A DNA stretch of 64,000 nt from Casuarina equisetifolia (lineage: Eukaryota; Streptophyta; Magnoliopsida; Fagales; Casuarinaceae). Each line of letters begins with the position of its first letter. Position 1 is the first letter of the stretch. A program made the position numbers and the translations under genes. The notes beneath the pieces were generated by a model. It worked only from the letters and a program-made list of their open reading frames with translations. It was not told the DNA's origin and searched no databases. This document shows, one piece after another, positions 11,776-23,579 of this stretch. The stretch covers positions 23,025,258-23,089,257 of the forward strand of contig CM052354.1 in the NCBI GenBank assembly GCA_028551475.1, read 5' to 3'.

Positions 11776-13881
11776 TGGTAAAATTACATTTAAACATTAC
11801 TCAAAATAATTTTTTTATTAATATAAAAATTTCAATCTTAATATTCCCGCTCACAACACCAGATAAGCAGCTGGTTTGTGTTTGTCAAAAAAGAATCTGT
11901 TGAGAAATTTTGAAGTTCCATATACTAAAAGAAACAATTACTTCTATTTTCTTTTTCCTTTTGCTTGTCTTGTGAATAAATCAGACATGTGTGGTTTTTG
12001 CATATCTTGTTACTCGCCATAATTACAAGTAAGATGTATGATTTACGACCCGATTTCATCCCCACCTTCAAAAAAAAAAAATGAAGAAGAAGAAGAAGAA
12101 GCAAAAAGAGAGGGAGAGATAAATTAATAATCCAAAATCCCAGCAATATCAATCACAAATTGGTCTATTAATTGGTAGTCTATCTTTCCTTTTTTTTTCT
12201 TTATAATTTAAATGAAAATATATTTGCTTGAAAATGAAAATATATTTTATCCCTTATGCAAAGATTCATCCATCTTATTGAATCTCTTAAAATTGGGATA
12301 TTACTATTGCAAGTAGATATATAGGAGTGAGGGAATTGAGATAGTAAAATCAACAACCTCACTTTTTTTCTTTTCTCTTTTTTTTTTTGAAAAGGAAAAA
12401 CAAGTTATATTAAAAAGTATCAGAGAACAGTTTAGACTTAGTGATTTAGAGATCTTAACGTATTCACTTACACAGCTAGAATGGTACCTTGAACAATTGA
12501 AGTTTAGTTTGCGTGCTTCAAGGAGAAATTCTACTTATAAAACTCAACTTAGATATATAATGAATTTATTTTTAAAGATTCAATATAAATATCAATATTC
12601 TTAAAATTAATTTTCAAAAATTATGGACTCTTAAAATTGTGGTGATATTCTATTTTATTCATTTTCATTGTGTCCCCTATGAATGTGAGATTTTCTGATT
12701 TGGCTTGTTCTCAAGGCTTATAAAATTTGTAGAACTACTACCACAAGGGTTTATGGGAGAAGAGTTGCATTACGAGATAGAATTTTACGATTTTTATAAT
12801 ATAAGGTAATTATATTGTTGATAGTTTATAAATTTAGATTGTTGTTTAATATCATTGAATTTATATTTTCCCAAATGAAAAGGCAAGAAGGTCGAACCAA
12901 AAATCTTGGATCCAAATTCTAATGAGCTATGCAATAATGAGGAAAAACATTTTCATTGTGGAGGGGTACTATGAAAATAATACCCCAAAAATATCAATAA
13001 AAAATTTTAAAAAAATAAACCAAGTATTTAATAGATAGTAATTATCCCGTGCACAAAGTACTATGAATTTTCTTTCTAATATACGAAAGATATATTTTTA
13101 ACCCAAAAGAAAGTAAAATATTGTGAGAAAAGCCTTAATTCTAAAATCTCAATACTTGTGGCACAAATTTCTTTGTCATATTTACGCAATTTATGCATAT
13201 AAGATAGTTTTTATTAACGAAAGAGATCTATACATTCCTACACATTTTGTTAATGAAAAAGATCATGTTATATATAATCGACATAGACGCATGAAAAGAC
13301 AAGGTGAAAATGTAAAAGTAAAAAGGAAACATTTGTTGTATCAGAAGAAGCGTAAAAAGAAGACAGGAACTTAACAACAGAATGACCTTCCCGTGGAAAC
13401 ATTCAAGGAGCCCTACTTAAACATTATGAGTGGTTGAGAGGTTTTTCTCCTTTCGTGCGTGCTTTTTTGACACCAGGGAGCATCGGCCATAGTTTGTCAA
13501 GCCGGCCAATTGACAATATTGTGCCCTTTCTAAATCTGTGAATGTAATGTTCACACGTTTTAATAATTTATTTTCTTTCCACTCGTTCCGTGAAATGATT
13601 AGACGTTTTTTTATTTTTCTTTTAGTCAAGTAAAAGTCCTCGGGTTCAGCACGTTTCTTGCATGGCCTTATACAAACCATGAGAAGGTTTCTATTACGTC
13701 ATTTCAAAAACGTCACAGAAACATCCCGATTGGACAACTTAATTCAAACGATAACTTCATTGGACAACTTGATTCAAACGCCCCGCCACCAAACTTCGCC
13801 AATTGTAAAGTTCATGTATGCACTCCATTTATTCTCTGAACGTACTTTAGGTGCACGTACAACTTTCCCTTTAGTGGGATA

Positions 13882-13885
<4 letters not shown>
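11776..13885. other. Intergenic, 3' flank of HIPP-B1; no gene seen
   Basis: Collinear with 43200-45228 at about 99 percent. It contains the B copy of the shared HIPP 3' flank (11884-11914). The part at 13120-13250 resembles 16450-16610 downstream of HIPP-C1, another sign that genes and flanks duplicated together before the blocks did. Small frames here show no recognisable domain. Confidence 0.5.
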
Positions 13886-13920
<35 letters not shown>

Positions 13921-13984
13921 TTTCGGGTAGAAAAATGGACCTTCCGTCTGGCACATAGACGTACAAGTTCATGAGCTGAATTAT

Positions 13985-14020
<36 letters not shown>

Positions 14021-14110
14021 CCTTTTAGGTAGAAAAATAGACCTTCTCTCCGGCATATATATGTACAAGTTCGTGAGTTGAATTATTGCATATATATGAG
14101 TATATATATG
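13886..14110. repeat. TA microsatellite and 70-bp minisatellite
   Basis: Two copies of a segment of about 70 bp (13919-13988 and 14021-14090; core GTAGAAAAATGGACCTTC), each preceded by a long TA run. The block 2 copy (45230-45420) has the same two segments with much shorter TA runs. Confidence 0.85.
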
Positions 14111-15256
14111 TGTGTGTCTTTTCATGAAGTAAAAATCTAAGATCTAGATAAAACAAAAAGGAGCAAAAAAAACAAAAAGGGTCACCTTGTTTTCTTGGCT
14201 ATGAAGTCCCAGGCCAGGATTCTATGCAGCTTTAGATTTGCGTGGAGAAGAAGAGAGACTGAGCAAGGACCGAGCCGAGAGGGTGACTGACAAGTCATGA
14301 GAAGTATGTGGGAGATGTTGCGATTGAATAAACTACCGTGTATTAAATGGTGAATAGAATTGAGATGATGTGATACATTATGTACATAGTAAGTGAAAGA
14401 AAATACAAGGTATAAAAATTTGAGATTGTCTTTAGTTATGTTTGTGATGTGATATTTAATTTCTTAAGCCAAGCTTGGACTATAAACTAACAAAAAATAA
14501 GAATGAACCAAGATTAGAAAGTTTTAAGAGTATCTGGAAAAATTGTAATAGCTTTACTTGCAATAAAGTCCTTTTCATAATATAAGGACTACCCTGTAAA
14601 TGAACCTATACAAATTGATTTACTTTTCCAAATTATACAATATTACAACCACCTGAATTATGGAACGAATCATGAATATATCAGGACAGAATCAATAACA
14701 ATCAATCAGTACAACTGTATAGCCAACATAAACATTGTTAACAGATGTCTCGTCGCCATGTTATATCTAATTTAAAGGCTCTTAAGGATAAATGATGAAA
14801 CTTTCCCAAAGGTTTGAAGGATATTAGGGATTTCTAACGACAAGACTGGTGAAGGATGCCAGAGTCTAGGTTCTAAGTGCAAACCTCTGATCCATTTACT
14901 GGTGAGTAAATGGTATTATGTGGGAAGAGGGATGGCTCATAGATTCCCTCCATTCGTAATCAAGTACAAGGATCCGTAGCTTCGTGCTTCCTCCAATTGG
15001 CGTCCTTTCCTGTGTCTTATTTGCAAGTCCTGAAATCTTAACCATTAAAGAATTTTTCTTTTTCAAGTAGGCGTGAGGCACTCACAGCATCATTCTTAGT
15101 CAACAAACTACTGTTTTGTGCTGCTTTTTGAGCTCGCAACTGTAGTTCTCCTAAACTCACGCCTACAAAATGGACCTTCGATAGTTTCCTGGTACATATA
15201 GATTTAAGCTGTCTGAAGTTCTCTCGCGGAGGCCTCTTTTTGTTGCTTCTCTATAC
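14111..15256. other. Intergenic, upstream of HIPP-C1; decayed TATA
   Basis: No gene seen. The sequence near 14320-14460 resembles 18035-18135 upstream of HIPP-D1. The empty target of Gypsy-2 is at 14856-14860 (ATGCC). At the place where D has TTATATATGG, C has TACAAAATGG (15164-15173), so the core promoter looks decayed. Confidence 0.55.
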
Positions 15257-15819
15257 ATGAAGGTAAACCTCAATACATATAGAACGCATGGCGAGTTTTT
15301 AAATAGTATAGAAGCTCTAGAGAACAACAGAGCTTTGTTTAAACGTTGAGAACTGATTAGACTGTGGTTTTGATCTTATTGTAATAGCAAAAAGAAGTTA
15401 TCAAGGTGCAAATGAAGTGCAGTAAATGCAGAGTGGAGGCAATCAAAGCTGCTGCGGAATATGGTTCGCATCAAAATCAACACTTCTTTCGTATTTTTAG
15501 AGCTGGATTCGAGGTGATTATAATGTTTTTCTGCAGGTGCGAGTTCTATGGCAGTAGAAGGGTCAGATGACAATCAGTTGGTGTTGATTGGCGAAGGTGT
15601 CGACTGGGTGGGGTTGACCTGCTCGCTGAGGACCAAGCCAGCGTGCAAGAAGTGAAGGAAAAAGAGAAGGATCCAGGAGGAAAACCGAATCCCGGACATG
15701 GATGTTGTAGCCAATCTATGCCGTTACCATGTTATCCGTTCTATCCACCACTTCCCTATGACTGTCAAGTAGTCGTCTACGATCCACACGGTCCTCCAAG
15801 CGTGTGCTCCATCACGTGA
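15257..15819 (+). pseudogene. HIPP-C1: frameshifted HMA gene
   Basis: Exons at 15257-15262, 15388-15463 and from 15537, with intact GT-AG introns. The HMA start is good, with the CxxC motif CSKC at residues 13-16. Against D, 19 nt are missing in exon 3 after the LRTK segment (about 15638), so the frame runs into TGA at 15653-15655 after 66 aa. Beyond the deletion the old frame stays open through a Glu/Lys linker and a Cys/Pro-rich tail to the CaaX box CSIT with stop at 15817-15819. C2 shares the deletion, so it predates the block duplication. A short protein lacking the last HMA strand and the prenylation site is possible but unlikely to be functional. Confidence 0.8.
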
Positions 15820-16612
15820 TCATCGGCCTTTTCTGATTGTTCATGACATCCCGCGCACCATGTTGCATCCATTGTACCCTTGGGACGTGTTGACAAGCAG
15901 CTGTTTTATTGTTGTTAAACGGGAGTGTCTCTTGAAAAATTACAAAGCAATTATGTATGAATTATGACCCAGTTTCTCATGTAAAAAATAAATAAATAAA
16001 TAAAAGGAACTAGTTGGATATTATTCTATGAACAATTTAGTTATAAATATTTTCCAACATCTAAGAAGTATATTTTCTACTCATAACAAAGTAAACTTTT
16101 TTATGATGAATCATTATCATATTTATTACGTCCTTAGTTCCAAAGCATGACTATGATGAATTATTGTAATATTTCTTAGGTGATACACCTAATTTCAAGT
16201 CAAATTATTCTCCATTGTTTTCTCTCATATTAGAAAGTAATTGTAGAGCTTACTGTATTTGATCCTATCTTAAGAACTTTTCTTTTCTTTCTTCCCCTAG
16301 TTAAGGACATGTGATGTTGGGATGGGTTAGACTTATATCCTGCCTTTGATCTTAACAAAGTATGGTTTTTAAGTCTAATTTTTATTAATAAAATATGTCA
16401 AGATACTACTCCTATTTATTTAAAGAAAAAAGCTAGATAAATTTTTTTAAGCATGGTCATAAATCTCAATACTATAGTTTTTCACATATTTTCTCCATCA
16501 AACTTGTGGCACGGATTCCTAAAATGTTTACCAAACATGAGAATACAAGATAGTTTTGTTCATGAAAGAGGCCTACAACTTACAAACACATTTTCATTCA
16601 TTTCATACAAAG
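15820..16612. other. 3' flank of HIPP-C1; no gene seen
   Basis: Includes the C copy of the shared 3' flank (15914-15942) and an AAAT-type microsatellite near 15991-16005. The stretch 16267-16612 is absent from block 2. Confidence 0.5.
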
Positions 16613-16624
16613 TGGTTGGAATGA

Positions 16625-17028
16625 ATGGATTTGTTAGGCATGAATGGATTAAGTCGAAGAATTGAACACTAGAGAACTAAAATATGTTAGATGATCAAGA
16701 CTGTCAAGAGAAAGAGCTTTGCAGCAACTTTGCTTAGTATATCTTTCAAGGTCATATTGTATCACATTTGAAAATAAAGGAATAGAAGAAGATTCAGCGA
16801 TACAAGTCTAGATAACTCAACCATTATTGCTAAAATCAAAAAAGATGTGAGAGAGAAGATTTCATCTATCAGAGGAGTCAAGCTTACAAATTATAATAAA
16901 TTTTACTAGAGCTTTGGAATTTGCCAAGTGCAATGTTTAAGCTTAGATAATGATATTTTGTAATCGAACAATCTTGTAAACTTTTTTATGGGTGATATAT
17001 AATTTGACCTTTCACCAAAAAAAAAAAA
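16625..17028 (+). mobile_element. LINE-1: 5'-truncated L1 insertion
   Basis: 404-bp non-LTR insertion ending in poly-A, flanked by a 12-bp target duplication with one mismatch: TGGTTGGAATGA at 16613-16624 and TGGTTAGAATGA at 17029-17040. Decayed coding shows SFKVILYHI and STIIAKIKKDV, the same ORF2 C-terminal segment seen at 34300-34600 where a zinc-knuckle motif precedes it. Block 2 keeps only the last part (52916-53033), so this insertion predates the block duplication. Confidence 0.82.
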
Positions 17029-17040
17029 TGGTTAGAATGA

Positions 17041-19461
17041 TGTGTGGGAAAGCAAATATGAATTCATTACTACTGTTGGGGGAGCTATATTTTTCTTTCC
17101 ATTGGTGGGTCCTTGTACCTACAAATTATTGAAGTCCTCAATGGAAATAGGAAGACTAAAGGTGGGATTAGTAGAAAAAGTTGTACGTTACAAGTTGTTA
17201 CAACCTTTGCAAGAAAAGACTCAACCATCTTCTTAGGACTTTTTGGACTCCTAAAAGAACAAGATTCTAAGGAAGACCTCACTTTTGGCTTGATCTTCGT
17301 CAAATCTTCCGTCTTTGACAGTTAATCTAAACTCCTAGATCTTCCTCATAATGCCAATGGCTTTGGATTTTTTCGCAGAAGGTATTACTGACTTTCGATA
17401 CTGAAAATGAAGGTTTCACTTATACGAGAAAGCTAGAGGTTCACTAACGGATCTTGGCTGTTTGATAGGACGACATTTCCACATGCATTGTCCAGTCATG
17501 AGGAAGATTTTTCAAAATCATGGTCCCATCCAAAGAAGTTTCGTCGAAATTAACTTAAAATTGTCGACTATCGATGTTGCATTTTCTCTTCTGCTTCTTC
17601 ATTCACTTTTAACTATTAGTACCGCAAATAAAAAACTTAACTAAGCGAGGCCCATTTCACTTGCAGTACCTAACTGTTGAGGTCACTATAGAATAAAAGG
17701 ACATAAAAAATTAAAAAAATTAAAAAAAGAGAATAAAAGGACATATCGAGTACCACTACCTTTTATGAAATTTTCCAAAAGAACACAGAATTCAAGTCTA
17801 GTAGTCCATATTGAAGTTCTTTCGTGCAAATTGCCCTGGAATGAGTGCGGATAGTGCGCTATTATTTTGTGTAAAACTTTCTAGGACACGATAGAATTGA
17901 AGTTTAGTAGGCCATTTGCGTGAATAAAACTTGGGTCTACCAGCTTCAAGGAGTTTCAAATATTGCTACCCGCTAAATTAAATATGAAGTTAATTGTCCT
18001 TGAATAAAGTAACTTTTTTTAAACTTTGAGTAAATTTGGATGATGTGACACATTATGTACACAGTAAGTAAAAGAAAACAAAAGGGATAAAAATTTGAGT
18101 TCCTTCATTCATGTTTATGATGTGATATTTAATAGTGTATTACAATGAATCCAGATTGTAAACTCTTTTTTAGTAAATTTTCATATGATGAAATGATATT
18201 ATAAATAATTCAAAACAAAATATTTATCACTTAGGCTCAAAAATGGCCTCTAGAGAATTTGAAAGCTCTCATAAATATTTGTTATAATTTTTGGGTTTTA
18301 CAAAAGCAAAACAGTGAACAAAGACCAAGTATACAACGGCTTGCTCGCTGATATGAACTAAACCAAATTTGTCCTCGATCTACCTTATTCCTGACTCTGA
18401 AATACTTAGTTTAGGTTTTGTGATTAATTCCCTACTTTTTATTAGGTTTACTGATTAATTTCCTATATTTTATTCTATTTGATTTTTTTACCTTTTCCTT
18501 GCACGCTTGAAGACTAGCCGTTTACTCGTCAATTGAATACCACTCGTCACGGCCTGTCGGAATCGATGTCCATGATTTCCAAAAGGAAAGGGACTTGACA
18601 ATCAAGCAGTCTTAGTATGGTTATTACTTTTCTGTCTAGATGAAGTTGATCAGCTGAAAACATTTCTGTCCACGAGCTTAAGAACTAAAAATTTTAGGAT
18701 GTTCCATTATGGAACTTCGCACGAAGTTTCCTGCATATTTACTGTCTTGACGCGGAGTGGATGATTGCGGTCTCCCTAGCTGTGAAAAAGTTGGCTCCGG
18801 TAGGCCCTAAACTGCAACAACTAACCCTGAAAATTAGAAAGCGGCAATAAATGATCAATCAATCAGAGCTAAGTCTCCCACTCCCCCTCTTCTCCTTCAA
18901 CTTAGTGCCCTTCCCTCCAGCCTCGTTCCCAGGATTTAGATCCAAAATACCAGGATGAGTTCGTTTCAGGGCTGTGGAGTCGGGAATTAAGATTCTATGA
19001 CAACCTGGGCAGGGCGTGGAGAAGAAGAAAGAGAGGCTGTTGGCAGGACTAAGTCTGAAGGATAAGTGACAAAATTGCTGGGAGGCGGGCCGGGGGTGGG
19101 GGTGACGTATTCTTAACTTTCGGAAGAGTCTACGTGATGTGACACAACAATTAAATCATTGGAGATGGTCTTTGTAGCTGTCTTTAGAGATGGCCTTGAT
19201 AGACGTGTCCATTTATTTTCCCCACTGTGTTTGTGCTGTAGATTATCTCCACTTGTCATCAACTAAGAGAGCAGCCAAAAACCTTGCTACAGGTTTGTCG
19301 AACATGGCATCTGTCCTGTTTCTTGCTTTTCAAATCCGCCCTAAATCTCGTCCACCTTCAACGGACATGTGAGGCACGCAATAGCTACAGTTTTCTGGTC
19401 TACTTAAAAAAAGCATATCGCTTTTGAGCTTCGCAACGATAGTTATCCACTAAACCCACCC
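17041..19461. other. Intergenic between HIPP-C1 and D1; no gene seen
   Basis: Collinear with 53046-55480 at about 98 percent. Overlapping frames of 60-72 codons at 17042-17325 are kept in both blocks, but they overlap on both strands and show no domain, so I do not call a gene. Sequence near 18960-19070 resembles 14200-14300 upstream of HIPP-C1. Confidence 0.5.
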
Positions 19462-19469
19462 TTATATAT
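19462..19469 (+). promoter_or_regulatory. TATA box of HIPP-D1
   Basis: TTATATAT lies 94 bp before the ATG at 19556, the same spacing as in A and B. Block 2 keeps it at 55481-55488. Confidence 0.7.
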
Positions 19470-19555
19470 GGAACTTCGATCATTTCTCCATAAACACATA
19501 CTGAGCTAACACAAGTTCTCTCACAGAAGCCGCTTCTTGAATCTTTTTCTGAAAA

Positions 19556-20121
19556 ATGAAGGTAAAATCGTAATACACCTAGAATGCAATACAAGTGAAT
19601 TCTGAAAGTTTTACATTAACATAACGTAACTTATCTGTGTGTCTTTTATCTTATGTTGTAGCAAAAAATAGTTGTGAGTGTGCCAATGTCGTGTAGTAAA
19701 TGCAAAAGGGAAGTCCTCACGATTGCCGCGAAATATGGTTAGCATCAAAATCAGCACTTGTTTAGTATTTTAAAAGCTGGATTCGAGGTCCTTATATTAT
19801 TGTTCTGCAGGTCCGAGCTCGATGTCAATAGAAGAGTCGGGTAAGTTGGTGGTGTCTGGCGAAGGCATTGACTCGGCTAACTTGACCGCCTCGTTGAGGA
19901 AGAAGTTTCGCTGTGCCACCATATTAAGCGTGGAAGAAGTGAAGGAAGAAGAAAAGCCAAAACCAAAACCGAAGCCGAAACCGAATGGGGACTCTACAGG
20001 AAGTTCTACACAACTCATGAAGTTACTATGTAATCAATTCTGTCAACCAGCTTCCTGTGGCTGTCAATTAGTCTTCTACGATCAGGAGAGTCCGCCTCCA
20101 AATATGTGCTCCATTTTGTGA
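19556..20121 (+). CDS. HIPP-D1: intact isoprenylated HMA protein
   Basis: Exons 19556-19561, 19662-19737 and 19811-20121 give 130 aa with GT-AG introns of 100 and 73 bp. The HMA domain spans about residues 3-70, with the metal-site CxxC as CSKC at residues 13-16 in the first loop. Then follow an acidic/Lys linker, five Lys-Pro repeats at residues 76-85, a Cys-rich tail and the CaaX box CSIL. In established CaaX rules a terminal Leu favours geranylgeranylation, which would attach the protein to membranes. HIPP proteins are linked to metal handling and stress, and related small HMA proteins in rice are bound by fungal effectors. The role of this gene is not known. It lies in a same-strand tandem series with its own TATA box. 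The start is fixed by homology with all seven sibling copies. Confidence 0.88.
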
Positions 20122-20526
20122 TTATCCGCTTGTCTGTTTGTTTGCGACATCTAGTGCACCATTTTGCTTTTATATTTGTTAAACAAGAATGTCTGTTGAC
20201 AAATTACATGCTTCTTGGGCTGAAAGACAGACAGATTCCTCCTCCTTTTTTTTTAAAAAAAAAATAGTTTTTAATGTGTTTCACCCTAACTATTGTAAAG
20301 GTTCAACAAGTTCAATTTCCTTTCTTCAAATTAGTCATTAAAATAAAAAAAATATTTAAATATGTAATAAAAATATTAAGCAAAGATATTGATTGTGTAA
20401 TACCACTAAAATTTTTAACACAATTTTTAATCCTATGCATAAAAAAATTACGATATCTCAACTTATGTGCAATTAATTGAAGAACGTACTATCATATAAT
20501 TTATGATGAAATGTCTCACTTAAAAT

Positions 20527-20896
20527 TAAAATTTAATATTATATTAAAAAAAATCAACTTTTCCTTTTAAAATTTAAGGAGTTCAAATGGAAGTAAGAAT
20601 ATTTTAGTAACAGTTTGACAAACTCTAAATGCCATTGGAGAAAGCACTTGAATTAAATTTAATATTATATTAAAAAATTCAACTGCTCTTCTTAAAATTT
20701 AGAGAATTTAGATGTAGGTAGGAATGTGTTAATAGCAGGCTAAGGAACTCCAAATCCCACTGGGGGGGAAAGCAGTTGGTGTTGTTGGTAGCGGCTGAAC
20801 AAGTAACATCAACAAATCGCTCTCAGACAAACCTAACATAATTGAGAGAGTTCAAATCACTCTCAGACAAACCTAACATAATTGAGAGAGTTCAAG
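20527..20896. repeat. Degenerate 130-bp and exact 40-bp direct repeats
   Basis: Two diverged copies of about 110-130 bp (20527-20655 and 20656-20775; shared core TTTAATATTATATTAAAAAA) are followed by a tight 40-bp tandem duplication, 20821-20860 and 20861-20896, starting TCTCAGACAAACCTAACATA. Block 2 keeps both at 56570-56940 with more substitutions. Confidence 0.7.
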
Positions 20897-22248
20897 TCTA
20901 AAGACCTTTTGAAATGTCATAGGGTAAATTTAACAAGCATGGAATTGGCTGGAAGTTTATCATTAATGGCGGCTTTAAGCTTGGTATGAAATTTTTTCAC
21001 AGAAAGGGTATCCCATTTGTATAATCTTTTTTTTCCTTACAAAAATGAGGCTTTTGTAAATTAACCAAGTATAAATGGTTTATTTATACACTTCTAATCT
21101 AGGCAATTACAAGCAATACCAAGAACTCCTCGAGTATTCATTGGGCAATCCATCCTTTTACATTTTGTGTCATAGTTGTTGATCTTGTCTTGTTATCTTC
21201 TTAGGATGCCAAAAGAAAATGAATAAAGCAAAATTAGAAAAAGACCTGAAATTAAGAATGAGTCCATTCTTTTAGTCTCTTAGGATACCAAAAGTAAAGA
21301 AAATTATATGAGAAAGAACTTTTTTATTTCAAATATAAAATTTTCTTAAGAAAATATCATTTTAAGTAGGACCTCAAGACCTCTAACTTTCATTTTTTTT
21401 TAATAATTCTAGTAACTTTTGTAATGTTAGGATATACTTCTATACTTTTGTATACTAAATTCTATTAATTGAAGCCTACAATTTTTTCTTTTTGGTTGTG
21501 TTTGCATTTTTGTTTTTGTTCCTTAGATTTTGAACCTAAGAAGTTGATGTTAAGACAAAATTAGTTTCGGTTGTAGAACCCACTTGTGAGGTCTACATGC
21601 CATCAACAATAAAGATGCATAGAGGTATCACACCTAAGTGAAGGCTCGAAGGCATAACGAGAGTTGGAAGTGGCATAGACAACTGGTTAGGTCCAAAGGA
21701 GGCTCTTATACAAGACATGCTAGGAGGTGCGTTGATGCCCCAAAGAGGTCCAAAAGCATGAAGCCTAAAGTGGCCTATAGATCCTTTGACTCCATCTTGA
21801 ATAGTTTATACCATAATGCATCCATAGTTCTATTTCAATATGGATTTGTGTGCCATCTATATTATGATAGATTCAAGGATCTTTTGTCTCCATATTGGAT
21901 TCTAAGCCTTTTATGCTATAATGGATTTATAAATATTTTATTCTGTAAATATTTTGTAGGCTTTACTTGCCCTTTTCATAGGTTTTCTTGTCAGCCCTTC
22001 TATGAATCTTATTCACCTTGTTGTGATATGTTTCATTTGTCTTTTTTGTGGTTGGCTCCATTTGGCATTTTAGATCGTACTTCATCTTTAATTGCCTTTT
22101 TTTTTTTAGAGTTCATTATAGATCACTCTCTAAGATTGAGCTTCCTTCTCAACTACCCTCTGTATTAGGCTTTCTTATTGTTCACTCTCTTGTGTTGAGA
22201 GTAATCTTTATTTCTTAGAGAAGTATGAGGTGTAACAAAAGCTTAGAG

Positions 22249-22500
22249 TGGTATAGTAGCCTACAATGCAAGGCCTAAAGACATATGAGACCTAAAGGGT
22301 TTTGAAGTCAAGAGAGATTTATGTCCAAAAGATGAAAACACACTTGAAAGTCTGTGAGAAGTCTTGCAATTCAAGGTATTGTTTAAGTGGAAGCATATCA
22401 TAAAAGAGGAGATACACTTCTTAAAGCTTGAGTCCTTAGAAGCAAGTCATCCTTTGGTGTAAGGGTCTTTTATAGTTTGACTCCAAGTAAAAGATTGTTG
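22249..22500 (+). mobile_element. TRIM-like LTR-element remnant (uncertain)
   Basis: TGGTATAGTAGCC at 22249-22261 resembles an initiator-tRNA-Met primer-binding site (TGGTATCAGAGCC). About 235 bp later a purine run is followed by TGTTGAGTATGAG at 22496, like a polypurine tract and LTR start. Block 2 has the same layout at 58317-58566. I could not find matching LTRs on the two sides, so this stays tentative. Confidence 0.3.
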
Positions 22501-23162
22501 AGTATGAGTTAAAAACTTTAATATTTTAGTTAGAATTTTTCTCATTTGCCTATTATGTCAGGCTTGAAAAATGCTGAGTGTATAATTTTATTTGGCAAAC
22601 TATCACAATGACCAAATAGTGAAAAATTATTGTCCTTTATAGGCATAAATATTACATTTCCATTAGCATAAATGAAAATCCAGCTCTATCAACTTCGGAC
22701 AATTCTAGATCTTCCTTTTGAACAACATAACTAGAAGTAGTCCATGTGCTATTGCATGGTGGATGAAGGTTATTGTAATGGTTGTGGAATATGTTGGTAT
22801 ATCTCACATTTTTTATATCATACTATACAATCTTCTTCATCCAAGGGGATTTTCATTCTCATTTCAAGTTGATTTTTAAACATAAAAAGGTACTTTTATA
22901 ATAGTATTATAGTTTGGTTAAAGTGCAAGGTCTTTTCCTGTATATAAGTCATGAAATTTGCAATTTATCCTATAAGAATTACAAAAGAGTTGCTAAAATG
23001 TCCCACAATATTTATTTTTTAACTTGTTATTGAAGTTTTTATGTATAAAAGAATTGTTTTATGTATTAGAAGATCCATGAATTAAAAGTTGAGATGAAAG
23101 GATCACTAACTTGAAGTTAAAGGAATATATTACAAGTAAAAAGTGATTTCACACAACTAGTA

Positions 23163-23524
23163 TGTTAAGAACTAAATTGCAATCAACAACAAAATTAGGA
23201 AAATAAGGAAATCAGAATCAACAAACAATGAAGTGGAACCCCACCATGCTTGATGATGATTTCTCTTCCCAATGGCAGCCAACAAACTAAAGGATGGCAT
23301 TCACAATACACCAAAATCGAGACTCAAACCAGAAGCTTCTCTCTATGCCAAACTACCCTTCCTTTCACCCCTGCACTATTTTCTTAATTCCCCCTAACTT
23401 CCTTCACTTTGGTTGATGCTATGGAGCTCTACCTGCTCCATTTAGCCTTTCACTTACCCATAAGCCCACACTACCAAATACCACACAGCATGCCTAACAA
23501 AAAATACCAAAATAGCCCGTAACA
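23163..23524 (-). repeat. Gypsy-1 3' LTR
   Basis: 362 bp, matching 33710-34077. The plus-strand reading starts TGTTAAGAACTAAATTG and ends GCCCGTAACA. The purine tract of the element lies directly after 23524 on the plus strand. Confidence 0.9.
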
Positions 23525-23579
23525 ATTCCTTCCCCCTTACAAAAGAACCTTGTCCTCAAGGTTCAAATCAAGATACTTA

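Larger units (their letters stand above)
20122..23060. other. Intergenic after HIPP-D1; no gene seen
   Basis: Collinear with 56137-59144, but identity drops to about 90 percent soon after the D1 stop. It starts with the D copy of the shared 3' flank (20178-20207). A 176-codon frame at 21638-22168 is frameshifted in block 2 and is not called. Confidence 0.5.

Noticed and set aside
13123-13374. 83-codon Lys-rich frame
   Set aside because: A-rich composition and frame disruption in block 2; resembles a non-coding flank also found after HIPP-C1.
13886-14110. CRISPR-like spaced repeats
   Set aside because: Two copies of a segment between TA runs in a plant genome are a minisatellite, not a CRISPR array.
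17042-17325. Overlapping frames on both strands kept in blocks 1 and 2
   Set aside because: Conservation is explained by the recent duplication, the frames overlap each other, and none shows a domain.
19797-20018. Minus-strand frame rich in Gly-Phe
   Set aside because: It is the complement of the Lys-Pro repeat in HIPP-D1 exon 3.
21638-22168. 176-codon frame, the longest outside the elements in the block core
   Set aside because: The block 2 copy is frameshifted near its start, it shows no domain, and it overlaps a possible LTR-element remnant.
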